Assembly (NCBI RefSeq): GCF_001458115.1
Contig: NZ_CZRP01000013.1
Coordinates: 992,001 to 1,056,000, forward strand
Reading direction: 5' to 3'
Source: Gracilibacillus massiliensis
GTDB lineage: Bacteria; Bacillota; Bacilli; Bacillales; Amphibacillaceae
DNA length: 64,000 nucleotides
The position numbers and the translations under genes are program-made. Each line of letters opens with the position of its first letter. The stretch's first letter is position 1. The notes beneath the pieces are model-generated. The model did not search any database. It was not told where the DNA came from and worked only from the letters and a program-made list of their open reading frames with translations. Positions 8,222 to 17,978 of this stretch are shown one piece after another.

Positions 8222-9232
8222 GTAATTATACGTTTCCTTTTTACTTCGTTCTTCCCACCATCGATGCAAGCCATCTGTCTTTCCTTCTACAATAGGTTGC
8301 GCGAACAACGCCACCCATTTAGAGGATAAAAACCAGACAATGGCTGCTGCTATTACTGCTAAACCAATTGTGTCCAAGTTATGGTCAACAGCGAGTAAAT
8401 TTGCTTGGCGACCATACTGAATAATGACACCGTGCAATAAATAGACATACATTGTATTTTGCCCTAAAGGCGTAAATGAATATCGTTGTCGTGGTATTAA
8501 TAGCAATACCGAAAACACCATTAAGGTTGCAACTACATACAGAATAGCTCTATACAGTCCACCACTCGTAGCAGCATCTAATGTTTGATAAGATTGTGAA
8601 CCGAATAACCACTGTGCTGGTATCGTCGGTGTAACATAACTTACAACAAATACAGCTACTAAGATACCAACCGCTATTGCTTTCTTATTGGCCGTTCGCC
8701 AGCTGAACAATTGTTTTTTCGATAACCAATACCCAATTAAGAAAAATGGAAAGAAAACAAGTGTCCTAGATAAACTAAAGTCTGGTCCAATCATAGGTAC
8801 ATACCCAATCAAAATACCGATTGAGAAGGCAGTAAAGATACCTAACCATGGCGACAGCTTACGATAGGCAATTAATAAAAGATGCCAGCTGAATAAACTT
8901 AATAAGAACCATAGTCCCCAATGTGGGTCATACAAGGTATTATCCCAACTGCTTTTACCAATACCTAAAAAATAGATCGAATAAAAAATTTGGAACAAAA
9001 AGTATGGAATTAAAATCCGCTTTGCTAATTTGATGATATATCCTTTATCACTTGATCCTTTTGCAAAAAATCCACTTGCTAAAACAAAAACTGGCATGTG
9101 AAAAATATATATCCATTGATACAATACATCAACCAATTCAATATGATTTTTTAATGGTTGAATTAAATGACCAAATACAACCAAAAATATAAACAGGAGC
9201 TTCGCATTGTCAAAATAAGCTTCTCTTTGCAT
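8204..9232 (-). CDS. acyltransferase 3 family membrane protein
   Basis: A 342-residue integral membrane O-acyltransferase of the AT3 family (fucose 4-O-acetylase-like). The N-terminal FDNAKLLFIFLVVFGHLIQP provides the conserved first-helix His, and about ten membrane segments follow, with HMPVFVLASGFFAKG and a Trp-rich LWFLLSLFSWHLLL. Such enzymes acetylate cell-surface polysaccharides, peptidoglycan or small molecules; the acceptor is not evident. AAGGGAG precedes the ATG. It is a single gene. Confidence 0.88.
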   Translation of the reverse strand: MQREAYFDNAKLLFIFLVVFGHLIQPLKNHIELVDVLYQWIYIFHMPVFVLASGFFAKGSSDKGYIIKLAKRILIPYFLFQIFYSIYFLGIGKSSWDNTLYDPHWGLWFLLSLFSWHLLLIAYRKLSPWLGIFTAFSIGILIGYVPMIGPDFSLSRTLVFFPFFLIGYWLSKKQLFSWRTANKKAIAVGILVAVFVVSYVTPTIPAQWLFGSQSYQTLDAATSGGLYRAILYVVATLMVFSVLLLIPRQRYSFTPLGQNTMYVYLLHGVIIQYGRQANLLAVDHNLDTIGLAVIAAAIVWFLSSKWVALFAQPIVEGKTDGLHRWWEERSKKETYNYKEKSS

Positions 9233-9350
9233 GTTTTATTCTCCCTTTGTACGCTTTTATTCAATAATACCCTCTAAAAGGAAGAACAAAAAGTAAATCA
9301 AGTTATTGTTAACGAAATGTAATTACGCTGTTACCTTTTTAAAAGAAATG

Positions 9351-10580
9351 TTAAAAAATAACCGCCCATGCCCCGTTCCGGAAAATCGCTTCCCTTTCAC
9401 CATCAACAGTAATGCCATCAATATCCATTTCAGCTGAACCAATCATAAAATCTTCGTGAACGATACTATCATTGACACCATGTTGATCCATTTCTTTGTC
9501 ATTCATATCTGACCCACCCTTAATATTGGTTGGATAAGCTTTTCCTAACGCAATATGACATGAGGCATTTTCGTCAAATAACGTATTATAGAAAATAATG
9601 CCTGCTTGGGATACCGGGGACTCATGCGGCACTAAGGCAACTTCCCCAAGTCGAGATGCGCCATCATTATCTGCTTCTAGTAATTGTTTCAGTGCTTGTT
9701 CTCCTTTTTCACAGGTATAGTCACTAACTTTTCCATCTTTAAATGTTAATGTGAAATTTTCGATTAACTGTCCCTGAAAACTTAACGGTTTTGTACTGGT
9801 CACTTTACCATTGACGCCATATTTATGCGGCATTGAAAATACTTCTTCTGTCGGTATATTTGGATTAAATGTTACGTTATCTGTAGCTTTCGCTGCTCCT
9901 CCGTGCCATATATGACCTTTAGGTAATTCAATGGTTAAGTCCGTACCTTCTGCCTGAAAATGTAGTTTCTGATAATTCTTATGATTTAAGTACTCACGAG
10001 CATCTTTTAGCAATTGGTTATGTTTTTTCCAAGCGTCGATCGGATCTTCTTGATCGACACGCGCAATACGGAATATTTCTTTCCATAATTTATCCTTTGC
10101 TTCATCTGCTGGTAATTTTGGGAATATTTTTTCTGCCCATTCTGTTGTTGGATAGCCTACAATTGACCATCTTGCTTTGTCGTTCATCATATAATCACGA
10201 TACTCTTTTAATGCTTTTGAACTTGCCATAGTGACAGCGGCCATTCGGGTACCGTCAATATCTTTTAATAAATCCGGGTTTTCTCCATATATATTTAATA
10301 CGGCATATCCGTCTTTTACCATCCCAATCATTGCATCTTTACGCCATTTGGGAAAAGTCTCTAACACTTCCATTGGTGCATGTTTCATTTTCAAATAGGT
10401 TAAGTCATCGTCCTTCCATTCGACATGAACATTTTTTGCACCGATTTGATAGGCCTCTTTAACAACAATTCTAACAAATTCAATTGCCTCGATTGGTGCT
10501 TGTACTAGTAACCCTTGATCCTTTTGTAGATTGACGCCTGTCCGTAATGCTAATTGTGCGTATTTCTTCAATAAATTCAT
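9351..10580 (-). CDS. M29 family aminopeptidase (copy 1)
   Basis: Metallo-aminopeptidase of family M29 (AmpS/PepS/thermophilic aminopeptidase), cytosolic, which trims N-terminal residues from peptides. The 409 residues carry the family's metal region: a Glu in the GEVALVPHESPVSQ segment, then FYNTLFDENASCHIALGKAY and VHEDFMIGSAEMDIDG. The frame extends to 10643, but the ATG at 10580 has CGAGGAGG six bases upstream. A second M29 gene of nearly the same length lies at 29.6-30.8 kb; the two share long blocks and are paralogues. Confidence 0.92.
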   Translation of the reverse strand: MNLLKKYAQLALRTGVNLQKDQGLLVQAPIEAIEFVRIVVKEAYQIGAKNVHVEWKDDDLTYLKMKHAPMEVLETFPKWRKDAMIGMVKDGYAVLNIYGENPDLLKDIDGTRMAAVTMASSKALKEYRDYMMNDKARWSIVGYPTTEWAEKIFPKLPADEAKDKLWKEIFRIARVDQEDPIDAWKKHNQLLKDAREYLNHKNYQKLHFQAEGTDLTIELPKGHIWHGGAAKATDNVTFNPNIPTEEVFSMPHKYGVNGKVTSTKPLSFQGQLIENFTLTFKDGKVSDYTCEKGEQALKQLLEADNDGASRLGEVALVPHESPVSQAGIIFYNTLFDENASCHIALGKAYPTNIKGGSDMNDKEMDQHGVNDSIVHEDFMIGSAEMDIDGITVDGEREAIFRNGAWAVIF

Positions 10581-10722
10581 GTTTGATCCTCCTCGATTTA
10601 GTGTACTATTATAATATGCTACCTCACTAATCGAAAAATGCAAATACTAGACTTATTTGTTTACTTCTTAGACCCCGTGTGGCATTAATAGAAATAGAGA
10701 TTTTATAGATGAGGTGAATGAA

Positions 10723-13700
10723 TTGGAGACATTACTAAAGTACCGTAAAATTGTTTGGATTTTCGTACTATTATTTATTATTACTGGAATATTCACATAC
10801 TTACAAACTCCCAAACGAGATATTCCCGAAATTGAACAAAACATCGCATCAGTTTCCACCGTTTATCCAGGTGCAAACCCCGAAATAGTCGAACAAGTAA
10901 TCACAACTCCGATCGAGGATCAAATAATCGATATTGAAGGTGTAGATCAAGTTACATCTGCCTCTACCAATGGGTTTTCTACTGTTACGATCACACTAGA
11001 TGACACCAGTAATACAGATTCCGTGTATTCCACGATTAGACAATCTGTCCAGGATGCACAAAAAAATTTTCCAGATGAAGCATTATCCCCTGATGTGACC
11101 ACAGACCTTGTTACTTCTAGTGTTGCTACCTATCATCTTTTGAGCGATAATCGAGAGCAACTATACGAAATCAGAGACCAGATCGATACATGGAAAGAAA
11201 CGATTACAGCGATCAGTGGTGTTCACTCTGTTTCGGTAAAAGGATTACCAGATCAGAAGGTTGTTATTTCTCTTGATGAAGAAGAATTATCAGAGCAAAG
11301 AATTCAGCCAAATCAAGTTATTGAAACACTTCAAAACGAGCTGAGTCCGACCGCTTTAGGAACCGAAAAAAATGAGCAGCAGAATATTTTATTGAATATT
11401 GAATCAATTGATGAAATTAGTCAACTAGATACAATACCTATTACTACTTCAAATGAGGAAGAAGTTGAATTATCAGATGTAGCATCTATCTCTGTTGAAA
11501 ATGAATCATTAGAAGATATGATTGCCTATCAGGAACAAGCCGCCTTGTCCTTAACTATTTTTGCAGAAGATGGTGTCAATATTACAAGTCTTCAATCACA
11601 GATAGATGAAAAGGTGACCGAATTAAAGCAAGAGTTGCCTGAAGAGGTATCAGCAGAACGTTTTTATTCTCAAAGTACGGTTATCGATGAAGTGTACACC
11701 AATTTAATAATATCATTTGCGATATCCTTGTTCGCCGTTATTGTAATAATGATATTAGGTTTACCATTATCATCTGCTATTTTAGTAGCATTTGCTATCC
11801 CAATTTCGATAATTGTCGGATTAATCCCGCTACCATATACAGGAGTCGATCTTAATCAAATCTCAATTATCGGTATCATTGTAGCCATTGGGATCCTCGT
11901 TGATGACGCGATTGTCGTCAATGACAATATTATGCGCCGTTATCAATTAGGTGACGCTCCATTAGAAGGCGCAAAAAGAGGGGTAAAAGAAGTAGGTGTG
12001 TCTATTGTAACATCGACTCTATTGATTGTTTTTAGCTTTTTCCCTTTAACTTTCTTATCTGGTAGTAATGGTGCCTTTATTCGCGCCTTGCCTATTGCGC
12101 TAATGGGAACGATAATTGCTTCCACTTTATTAGCACTAACGGTGGTACCTACTGTACAATATACGAGACAATTAGCGATTTATCGCTCGAAAAAGCGTCG
12201 AATTGGATTATTGACAAACTTTTTCCGTTGGTTGGAAGATCGCTATGCTAAAACGATACTGCCGGCAACGATCAAAAAGCCTTGGTTAACCGTAATTAGT
12301 GGTGTGATCGCTTGTATCCTATTATTATTATTAGCAATTAAAGTACCTTTTGAATTTTTCCCTGCTGCGGATCGCGAAGAAGTAACACTCTCCTTAACGT
12401 TAGATGAGGGGACTCCGATGGATCAGACCGATCAGTACTTAGGAGATATTGAAGATTATATTATAAACAATGCAGACCACATCAATGAAACAGCTCGGTA
12501 TACAGGTGGAGGTTTGCCAAACATTTTTAATTCTGGTCTAAACAGATCAGGTGAAAATACAGGTCAGATTGTAGTGCGCGTTGATCGAGACAACACTTCT
12601 GCTAGTGCGTTTATTGATAAATATCAGAAAGAATTACGTGACCAGTTTCCTGATGGAGAGATATTCTTAGAAACGATCGTTTCCGGACCGCCTCCATCTG
12701 CTGCATTAGAATTAAAGTTACAAGGGCCTGATTTAGATACTTTATTAGAGAACGCAACAACTTTAAAAGAAGAATTAAATGCACTTGATTCGGTTGAGAT
12801 TGCAACTGTTAATGCAGGTACAAGTCAGCCGGTAAAAACATATGATATCGATCGTGACTTTTTAGCAGAAAATAATATTCCAATTAGTCAAATAACCGGC
12901 ACCCTGCAATTAGCGAATTCAGGTCTTCCATTATCAGATATTGAAGTAGATAATCAACGAACCAGCATGGAACTGACTTTGAATGAAGGAGAGCAGGACG
13001 CTATTGATCTAAGTGCATTAACTGCAGTTGTAACATCAGACGAAGGAGTTCCTGAGTTCTATACGTATGATGAGTTTATCTCGATCAATACGGATGAGCA
13101 AATTGCAGCAATTACACATGAGAATGGGGAACGAACGATTACGATTTCTGCCTATGAAGCGGAAACGGGGGACTTTGCTGCTGATACCACAGAAGTTATA
13201 GATAATATGCGTTCTGAACTGGCTTCCTTAAATGGAGACTATGCATTAAACCAAGACGGGGAAGCAAGTGCGGAAACAGAGTTCTTTGTAGAAGTGGCCA
13301 AACTATTTGTAGTCGTATTGTTTTTAATTTATATTACACTGGCTATTCAGTTTAATTCATTATTGACGCCAGTCTTAATTACCAGCACGGTCTTTTTAGC
13401 GGTAACCGGGGCTATCGTTGGTTTATTTGTAAGTGGCCAACCGTTAAGTTTCTTAGCTGTTTTAGGTATTGTATCGCTATCAGGTATTGTCGTTCGAAAT
13501 TCGATTTTAATTATTGAATTTATTGAACAAAATAAGGAGAAATATGATAACAATATTGTCGAGGCAATCATTGCCGCTGGACGCGCAAGATTGCGGCCAA
13601 TCATTCTAACGACACTGACATCGATCGCCGCTTTAACCCCGATCATCTTTATGGGAGATGTCTTGTTCAAGCCATTAGCCGTATCGATCGTATCAGGCAT

Positions 13701-13800
13701 TATCTTCTCGACAATATTAACCTTATTACTGTTACCGGCGTTTTATATTACAATGGACCGAATCAGTTCCAAAAAGAAAAATAAAACACCCGTGACATAA
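10723..13800 (+). CDS. RND (AcrB/HAE1-type) efflux transporter
   Basis: Proton-driven exporter of 1025 residues related to SwrC/YerP of Bacillus. It has the RND plan: TM1, a periplasm-equivalent porter domain with PGANPEIVEQVITTPIEDQI, a TM2-6 block with GILVDDAIVVNDNIMRR (the Asp-Asp proton relay of TM4), a second porter domain and TM8-12. The frame opens at GTG 10714, but GAGGTG is itself the ribosome site for the TTG at 10723, six bases on. No membrane-fusion partner is adjacent, as is common in Gram-positives. Substrates may be surfactants, antibiotics or fatty acids. A family A palindromic repeat begins three bases after the stop. Confidence 0.9.
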   Translation: METLLKYRKIVWIFVLLFIITGIFTYLQTPKRDIPEIEQNIASVSTVYPGANPEIVEQVITTPIEDQIIDIEGVDQVTSASTNGFSTVTITLDDTSNTDSVYSTIRQSVQDAQKNFPDEALSPDVTTDLVTSSVATYHLLSDNREQLYEIRDQIDTWKETITAISGVHSVSVKGLPDQKVVISLDEEELSEQRIQPNQVIETLQNELSPTALGTEKNEQQNILLNIESIDEISQLDTIPITTSNEEEVELSDVASISVENESLEDMIAYQEQAALSLTIFAEDGVNITSLQSQIDEKVTELKQELPEEVSAERFYSQSTVIDEVYTNLIISFAISLFAVIVIMILGLPLSSAILVAFAIPISIIVGLIPLPYTGVDLNQISIIGIIVAIGILVDDAIVVNDNIMRRYQLGDAPLEGAKRGVKEVGVSIVTSTLLIVFSFFPLTFLSGSNGAFIRALPIALMGTIIASTLLALTVVPTVQYTRQLAIYRSKKRRIGLLTNFFRWLEDRYAKTILPATIKKPWLTVISGVIACILLLLLAIKVPFEFFPAADREEVTLSLTLDEGTPMDQTDQYLGDIEDYIINNADHINETARYTGGGLPNIFNSGLNRSGENTGQIVVRVDRDNTSASAFIDKYQKELRDQFPDGEIFLETIVSGPPPSAALELKLQGPDLDTLLENATTLKEELNALDSVEIATVNAGTSQPVKTYDIDRDFLAENNIPISQITGTLQLANSGLPLSDIEVDNQRTSMELTLNEGEQDAIDLSALTAVVTSDEGVPEFYTYDEFISINTDEQIAAITHENGERTITISAYEAETGDFAADTTEVIDNMRSELASLNGDYALNQDGEASAETEFFVEVAKLFVVVLFLIYITLAIQFNSLLTPVLITSTVFLAVTGAIVGLFVSGQPLSFLAVLGIVSLSGIVVRNSILIIEFIEQNKEKYDNNIVEAIIAAGRARLRPIILTTLTSIAALTPIIFMGDVLFKPLAVSIVSGIIFSTILTLLLLPAFYITMDRISSKKKNKTPVT

Positions 13801-13802
13801 GT

Positions 13803-14229
13803 TTATTGGCAAAAGTATTGAGGTGAGTGCTAATCCAGCGCTACGGAAAAACACTCCCTTTCCGGGGGCACGGCTTCAGCTAACTTGGTAAAGAAGAACA
13901 CTTTACCAAGTGGATCTTCAGCTCGTGCTGTTCCCCCAGGAGTGTCGCATTTTTCCTCCGCTTTGATTAGATTTCTGTTCAAAAACGATGAAATATACTG
14001 TGATATCGACATTCTAGCTGTTTCTAAATTTGTAGAACACTATGGAAGCGTAGTCCATTTACGTAGACTCCAGCGGGAAAAGCGTCTTCCGAAGACCCCA
14101 CAGGCAGTGATTTTCTGCCGAGGAGGCTGAGGTGACGCCCGCGGAAAGCGAAGTAAATGGACGGAGCTTTTGCCTAACACTCATCGAACTTTCAAAATTG
14201 TCATTACTTCGCAGCAGCTTATGTCTACT
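13803..14229. repeat. interspersed palindromic element, family A, copy 1
   Basis: A GC-rich stretch that matches 45.7-46.1 kb in the opposite orientation. Shared blocks include TTATTGGCAAAAGTATT, GTGCTAATCCAGCG, the hairpin AACTTGGTAAAG/CTTTACCAAGT, CCTCCGCTTTGA, GAAGTAAATGGACGGAGC and TTTCAAAATTGTCA followed by ACTTCGCAG. A second internal hairpin near 14070-14150 (CAGCGGGAAAAGCG region) is absent from the other copy. The left terminal repeat seems lost at the end of the RND gene. Short ORFs inside it are not genes. Confidence 0.82.
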
Positions 14230-14281
14230 TAGTATCGATTTCAACTAGTCTTATAGTTACTTCACGGCTTAGTTATAATAC

Positions 14282-14320
14282 AAAAAATCCCTCAAGCTAT
14301 TTTCGCTTGAGGGATTTTTT
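14282..14320. terminator. bidirectional terminator at the end of tcyP
   Basis: AAAAAATCCCTCAAGC pairs with GCTTGAGGGATTTTTT, giving T-runs on both strands. Confidence 0.94.
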
Positions 14321-14321
14321 C

Positions 14322-15716
14322 TTATAGTGCGATGTCTTTGTTGACTGCTTCTTTATCGTTATATTTTTTGATGTTTAATTTTTTCATTATTTTCGATGTT
14401 AGTGTTCCTGAAAGAATTGAATCATTTACATTCAATGCCGTACGTCCCATATCGATTAGCGGTTCTACTGTAATTAAGAGACCTGCTAATGCTACAGGTA
14501 AGTTCATTGATGATAATACGATAAGTGCCGCAAATGTGGCACCACCACCAACCCCGGCTACACCGAAGGAGCTAATACCAATAATTAAAATCAATGATAC
14601 TAAAAAGCCTGGTGATAATGGATCAATACCTTGAGTAGGTGCAATCATCACAGCTAACATCGCAGGATAAATACCCGCACAACCATTTTGACCAATTGTT
14701 GCGCCAAATGATGCTGACATATTTGCGGTACCACTGTGCACTCCAAGGCTTTCTCTCTGTACTTGGATTGTTAATGGAATCGTACCTGCACTTGATCTCG
14801 ATGTAAATGCAAAACTCAATACAGGCAATACTTTTCGGACATATGTCATTGGGTTTAATCCGAAAATCGCCAAAATAATCAAGTGGATAATAAACATGAC
14901 AATTAACGCTACATAGGAAGCACCCACAAATTTCCCGAGTTCAATGATACCTGCCACATTCGTTTGTGCTACTGTGTTGGCCATTAACCCTAAAATACCA
15001 TATGGAGCAAGACGTAAGATGATCGTAACAATTCTCATCACAACTGTGTAAAGTGTATTGACAATATCTACAAATTTCTCTGCTTGTTCCGGTTGTTTTC
15101 TTCTTATCCCTAATACAGCGATCCCAACTAATATGGAGAAAATAACTACAGCGATAACAGAAGTTGCGCGTTCCCCTGTCATATCTAAAAAGATATTAGA
15201 TGGAATAAATTCAAGAATTTTTTCTGGTGTCGACATTCCTTCTAAGGAACCTAATCTCTCTTCTAATGCTAACCCTCGGTCCTCTTCTGCTTGACCCATC
15301 TCAATTTGATCTGCACTTAAATTAAAGATAGATGAGCTTGCTACACCTACCACTGCCGCAACCATGGCTGTAGAAACTAAAATCCCAATAATCCATGCTG
15401 ACATTTTTCCTAATTCTGATGATTTCTCTAAGTTAATAATCGATTGGATAATAGAAACCATTACAAGTGGAATAACAATCATCATTAATAGTCTGACATA
15501 CCCTCTACCTACGATGTTATACCAATCTGTGGTGGAACTAACAACCTCAGAATCTACTGAATAAGCAATCTGTAAAAAAGCACCTAGTAGAATACCAAGA
15601 CCTAAACCAGCGAATACTCTTTTACTGAATGATACAAACTTCCTTTGCATCCCAATTAAAATACCTATAAATAATAGCATTATTGCAATATTAATAATAA
15701 TAAATAATGTATCCAT
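14322..15716 (-). CDS. tcyP: L-cystine:sodium/proton symporter TcyP
   Basis: Dicarboxylate/amino acid:cation symporter (DAACS) family. The 464 residues follow B. subtilis TcyP closely: an N-terminus with MQRKFVSFSKRVFAGLGLG, the Ser-rich loop AFTSRSSAGTIPL (re-entrant hairpin 1), GQNGCAGIYPAMLAVMIAP and the C-terminal cation-site region NVNDSILSGTLTS. It imports cystine as a sulphur source. AGAGGGGGAAAG is the ribosome site. It is a single gene. No S-box or CymR site was identified with confidence upstream. Confidence 0.9.
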   Translation of the reverse strand: MDTLFIIINIAIMLLFIGILIGMQRKFVSFSKRVFAGLGLGILLGAFLQIAYSVDSEVVSSTTDWYNIVGRGYVRLLMMIVIPLVMVSIIQSIINLEKSSELGKMSAWIIGILVSTAMVAAVVGVASSSIFNLSADQIEMGQAEEDRGLALEERLGSLEGMSTPEKILEFIPSNIFLDMTGERATSVIAVVIFSILVGIAVLGIRRKQPEQAEKFVDIVNTLYTVVMRIVTIILRLAPYGILGLMANTVAQTNVAGIIELGKFVGASYVALIVMFIIHLIILAIFGLNPMTYVRKVLPVLSFAFTSRSSAGTIPLTIQVQRESLGVHSGTANMSASFGATIGQNGCAGIYPAMLAVMIAPTQGIDPLSPGFLVSLILIIGISSFGVAGVGGGATFAALIVLSSMNLPVALAGLLITVEPLIDMGRTALNVNDSILSGTLTSKIMKKLNIKKYNDKEAVNKDIAL

Positions 15717-15863
15717 TCTCTTTCCCCCTCTTTGATTAATCCGATTGAAATACTCTGATTATATTACTATTATTTCACCCCTATGTCAATCATATGATTT
15801 ACGTAAAAAAAATTGCATACCAGTTTTAAAAAGTATCCATCATGTCACAAACGAATGATTATG

Positions 15864-16336
15864 CGACATAACTGAAGTGGTAATTTTGACATGATGTACG
15901 TGTGGAATATCCGCTTCAGCTTGGCCATTCCCCTTTCCATGGGGTTTTTCCTTCAGCTAACTTTTCCATGCACAAACCGCATGGAAAAGTTAGCTGAAGG
16001 AAAAACGATTCCCATAGGAGTTGGAATGGCCGCCTACGCTCAATGAGATTCTACAACTTTTACAAATGCTAACATTTTGGATTATTTCTACGAATAATTA
16101 CCACAAAAGATAGTGGTTGAAGCAAAGGTGTATCCTCTTGCTTAAGTTGTCGAGTATAAAATAGCGCAGGCGTCCGCTTTCACTCCTGCGGGATGTTTTT
16201 ACCCTAAGATCCACTTTTTTAGCGAATTTTGCTTAAAAAGTTAGCTTAGGGTAAAAACCCGCGGAAAGGGAAGCGGACAAGCCGAAGCGGGTGCAAAGCA
16301 CATATAAAATCTCATAATTACCCCAAGGTTATGTCG
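15864..16336. repeat. interspersed palindromic element, family B, uninterrupted copy
   Basis: A 473-bp element bounded by imperfect terminal inverted repeats: CGACATAAC...GGTAATT (15864-15887) against AATTACC...GTTATGTCG (16313-16336). It contains two strong internal hairpins. One, around 15950-16005, has a stem with AGCTAACTTTTCCATGC against GCATGGAAAAGTTAGCT. The other lies around 16165-16290 and ends CCGCGGAAAGGGAAGCGG. No ORF of convincing size lies inside. It is the uninterrupted relative of the copy at 34.4-36.9 kb. Confidence 0.85.
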
Positions 16337-16361
16337 GGCTTTCTATCTTTTATGAAATTAA

Positions 16362-16397
16362 AAACCCGAACGATGATTTAATCGTTCGGGCTTTTCT
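16362..16397 (-). terminator. terminator of the OsmC-family gene
   Basis: AAAACCCGAACGAT pairs with ATCGTTCGGGCTTTT around a six-base loop. Both strands have short T-runs. Confidence 0.88.
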
Positions 16398-16407
16398 TGT
16401 CACAATG

Positions 16408-16863
16408 TCATTTTGATTTATCCACTGATATGTCTTCTTCTAAAACAAGTTCGACATTTCCTTTGATGGCACGGGAGATCATGCACGAGGATTCTGCCTG
16501 TTTTACGATTTCTTGTAAACGCGAAAACTGTTTATCAGTGGCATTACTTTTCAACACCACTGTGGGTCTGTGGGTAATTCTTTTATAAGTAAATACTCCG
16601 TTTGTGACATCTACATCTCCAACAGAACTTAGCTCTAACGATTTTAAAGGTATTTCTGCTCTTTCAATCATCGCTGCTACTGTAATCAAATAACAAGTAG
16701 CAGCAGCACCTAATAACATTTCATCTGGATTTGTGCCAATACCAGGCCCATCCATTTCAGGCGGTATTGATATTTTTGTCTGTAAATTACCTGCCTCAAT
16801 GTATCCTACTTCATTTCGACCACCAGGCCAGGTAGCTTGTAACGAAAATTGATGCAAAGTCAT
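16408..16863 (-). CDS. OsmC/Ohr family peroxidase-like protein
   Basis: A 151-residue OsmC-fold protein, probably a thiol-dependent hydroperoxide reductase. Both family cysteines are present: one in LLGAAATCYLITVA near residue 57 and one in KQAESSCMISRAIKG near residue 126, matching the two-Cys active site. The ribosome site is AGGAAGGGGG. It is a single gene with its own terminator. The subgroup (OsmC, Ohr or YhfA-like) cannot be fixed by eye. Confidence 0.88.
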   Translation of the reverse strand: MTLHQFSLQATWPGGRNEVGYIEAGNLQTKISIPPEMDGPGIGTNPDEMLLGAAATCYLITVAAMIERAEIPLKSLELSSVGDVDVTNGVFTYKRITHRPTVVLKSNATDKQFSRLQEIVKQAESSCMISRAIKGNVELVLEEDISVDKSK

Positions 16864-16925
16864 ATATTATCCCCCTTCCTAGCAACAATTATATATGTGC
16901 CAATCAGTAGGACAAAATAGTTTGT

Positions 16926-17690
16926 TTAAGCTGCTTCTTGATTTTTTTTGCTGGATAAAAACCAACCTGCTACAGCTATACCAACAAGCACTAGATAGAA
17001 GGTTAACTTCCATGGTAAGGAATGAGCAAAGTCATGTGATAATAAATGAACATCTTCATGTGCTAATACACTTACAACTAGTTTGATACCAACCCATCCG
17101 ACAATTACAAACGCCGCTACTTCAAGCCCTGGTCGATCATGGAGTAATTTTACAAATACATTTGCTGCAAAACGCATGATAATTAAACCAATCATACCCC
17201 CAGCTAGCACTACTAAAAATTGTCCTGTATCTAGACTACCGATCGTTCCTAATCCTGTCGCAGGAAGTGCTACCGCTAGTGCAACTGCCGCTAATATAGA
17301 ATCGACAGCAAAAGCTAAATCCGCCATTTCTACTTTGAATACCGTCATCCAAAAACTGCTGCCTTGCTTTTCTTTTCCTTCCTCAATCAGATCTTCTTCT
17401 TTATTTTTCTTCTTAAATGTATCATATAAGTGTTTAATTGAAATGAATAATAAATACGCTGCCCCAATCGCTTGCACTTGCCATACATCGACTAAGAAAG
17501 AAATAATAAATAATGAGCCAAAACGTAATACAAAGGCACCTGCCAGACCATAAAATAGTGCTTTTTTTCGTTGATCATCTGGTAAGTGTTTCACCATAAT
17601 CGCTAAAACTAGCGCATTGTCTGCAGCAAGAATTCCTTCTAAACCAATTAATACGATTAATACCCACCCATATTCTATGAGTAATTCCAT
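16926..17690 (-). CDS. TerC family membrane protein, Mn2+-riboswitch controlled
   Basis: A 254-residue TerC protein with seven or so helices. The acidic signature residues are present in GILAADNALVLAIMVKHLP near residue 20 and VEMADLAFAVDSILAAVALA near residue 130. TerC relatives (YkoY, YceF, MeeF/MeeY) export Mn2+ and metallate secreted enzymes. The frame opens at 17744, but the ATG at 17690 has a GGAGA site and the expected TerC N-terminus MELLIEYGWVLIV. The yybP-ykoY aptamer and terminator in its leader indicate Mn2+ induction. Confidence 0.9.
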   Translation of the reverse strand: MELLIEYGWVLIVLIGLEGILAADNALVLAIMVKHLPDDQRKKALFYGLAGAFVLRFGSLFIISFLVDVWQVQAIGAAYLLFISIKHLYDTFKKKNKEEDLIEEGKEKQGSSFWMTVFKVEMADLAFAVDSILAAVALAVALPATGLGTIGSLDTGQFLVVLAGGMIGLIIMRFAANVFVKLLHDRPGLEVAAFVIVGWVGIKLVVSVLAHEDVHLLSHDFAHSLPWKLTFYLVLVGIAVAGWFLSSKKNQEAA

Positions 17691-17746
17691 TCGTCTCCAT
17701 CTCCTTGTTAATAAAAATAATCTCCACCCATTGGTAAAGATCACAC

Positions 17747-17786
17747 AAAAAAAACGAGACCTTTACCATGGATGGTAAAGGTCTCG
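17747..17786 (-). terminator. riboswitch expression-platform terminator
   Basis: On the minus strand CGAGACCTTTACC pairs with GGTAAAGGTCTCG around a short loop and is followed by eight T. The left arm overlaps the 3' end of the Mn2+ aptamer, so aptamer and terminator are mutually exclusive. Confidence 0.92.
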
Positions 17787-17868
17787 CTAACAACGTAGAG
17801 TTGCCAATAATGCCGGAGAATTTTCTCGAAATGACGACATTTATTGTGCAGCTACTCCCCTTTATGTA
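17781..17868 (-). ncRNA. yybP-ykoY manganese riboswitch
   Basis: The minus strand reads AAAGGGGAGTAGCTGCA, then a variable hairpin with GTCGTCATTTCGA, CTCCGGCAT, and ends CAACTCTACGTTGTTAGCGAGACC. The GGGGAGUAG opening and the AGCGAGACCUUU closing strand are hallmarks of the yybP-ykoY aptamer. It precedes a TerC gene, its commonest partner, and overlaps a terminator, so Mn2+ binding should allow readthrough. Confidence 0.93.
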
Positions 17869-17875
17869 TGTTTTT

Positions 17876-17904
17876 ACTATAGCTCTTTTATGTGGAGAAG
17901 TCAA
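17876..17904 (-). promoter_or_regulatory. sigma-A promoter of terC leader
   Basis: TTGACT (17899-17904) and TATAGT (17876-17881) are separated by exactly 17 bp, just upstream of the riboswitch. Confidence 0.85.
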
Positions 17905-17921
17905 TATTTACTTCTAACATA

Positions 17922-17965
17922 AAAAAGAACCCATTACCATCCGTCAGATAGTCATAGGTTCTTCT
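17922..17965 (-). terminator. pgcA terminator
   Basis: On the minus strand AAGAACCTATGAC pairs imperfectly with GTAATGGGTTCTT, followed by six T. Confidence 0.7.
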
Positions 17966-17978
17966 TGTTAACAAAGCT

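Noticed and set aside
13830-14244. Short ORFs on both strands inside the family A element
   Set aside because: They lie in palindromic non-coding repeat sequence, lack ribosome sites and are not conserved in the second copy.
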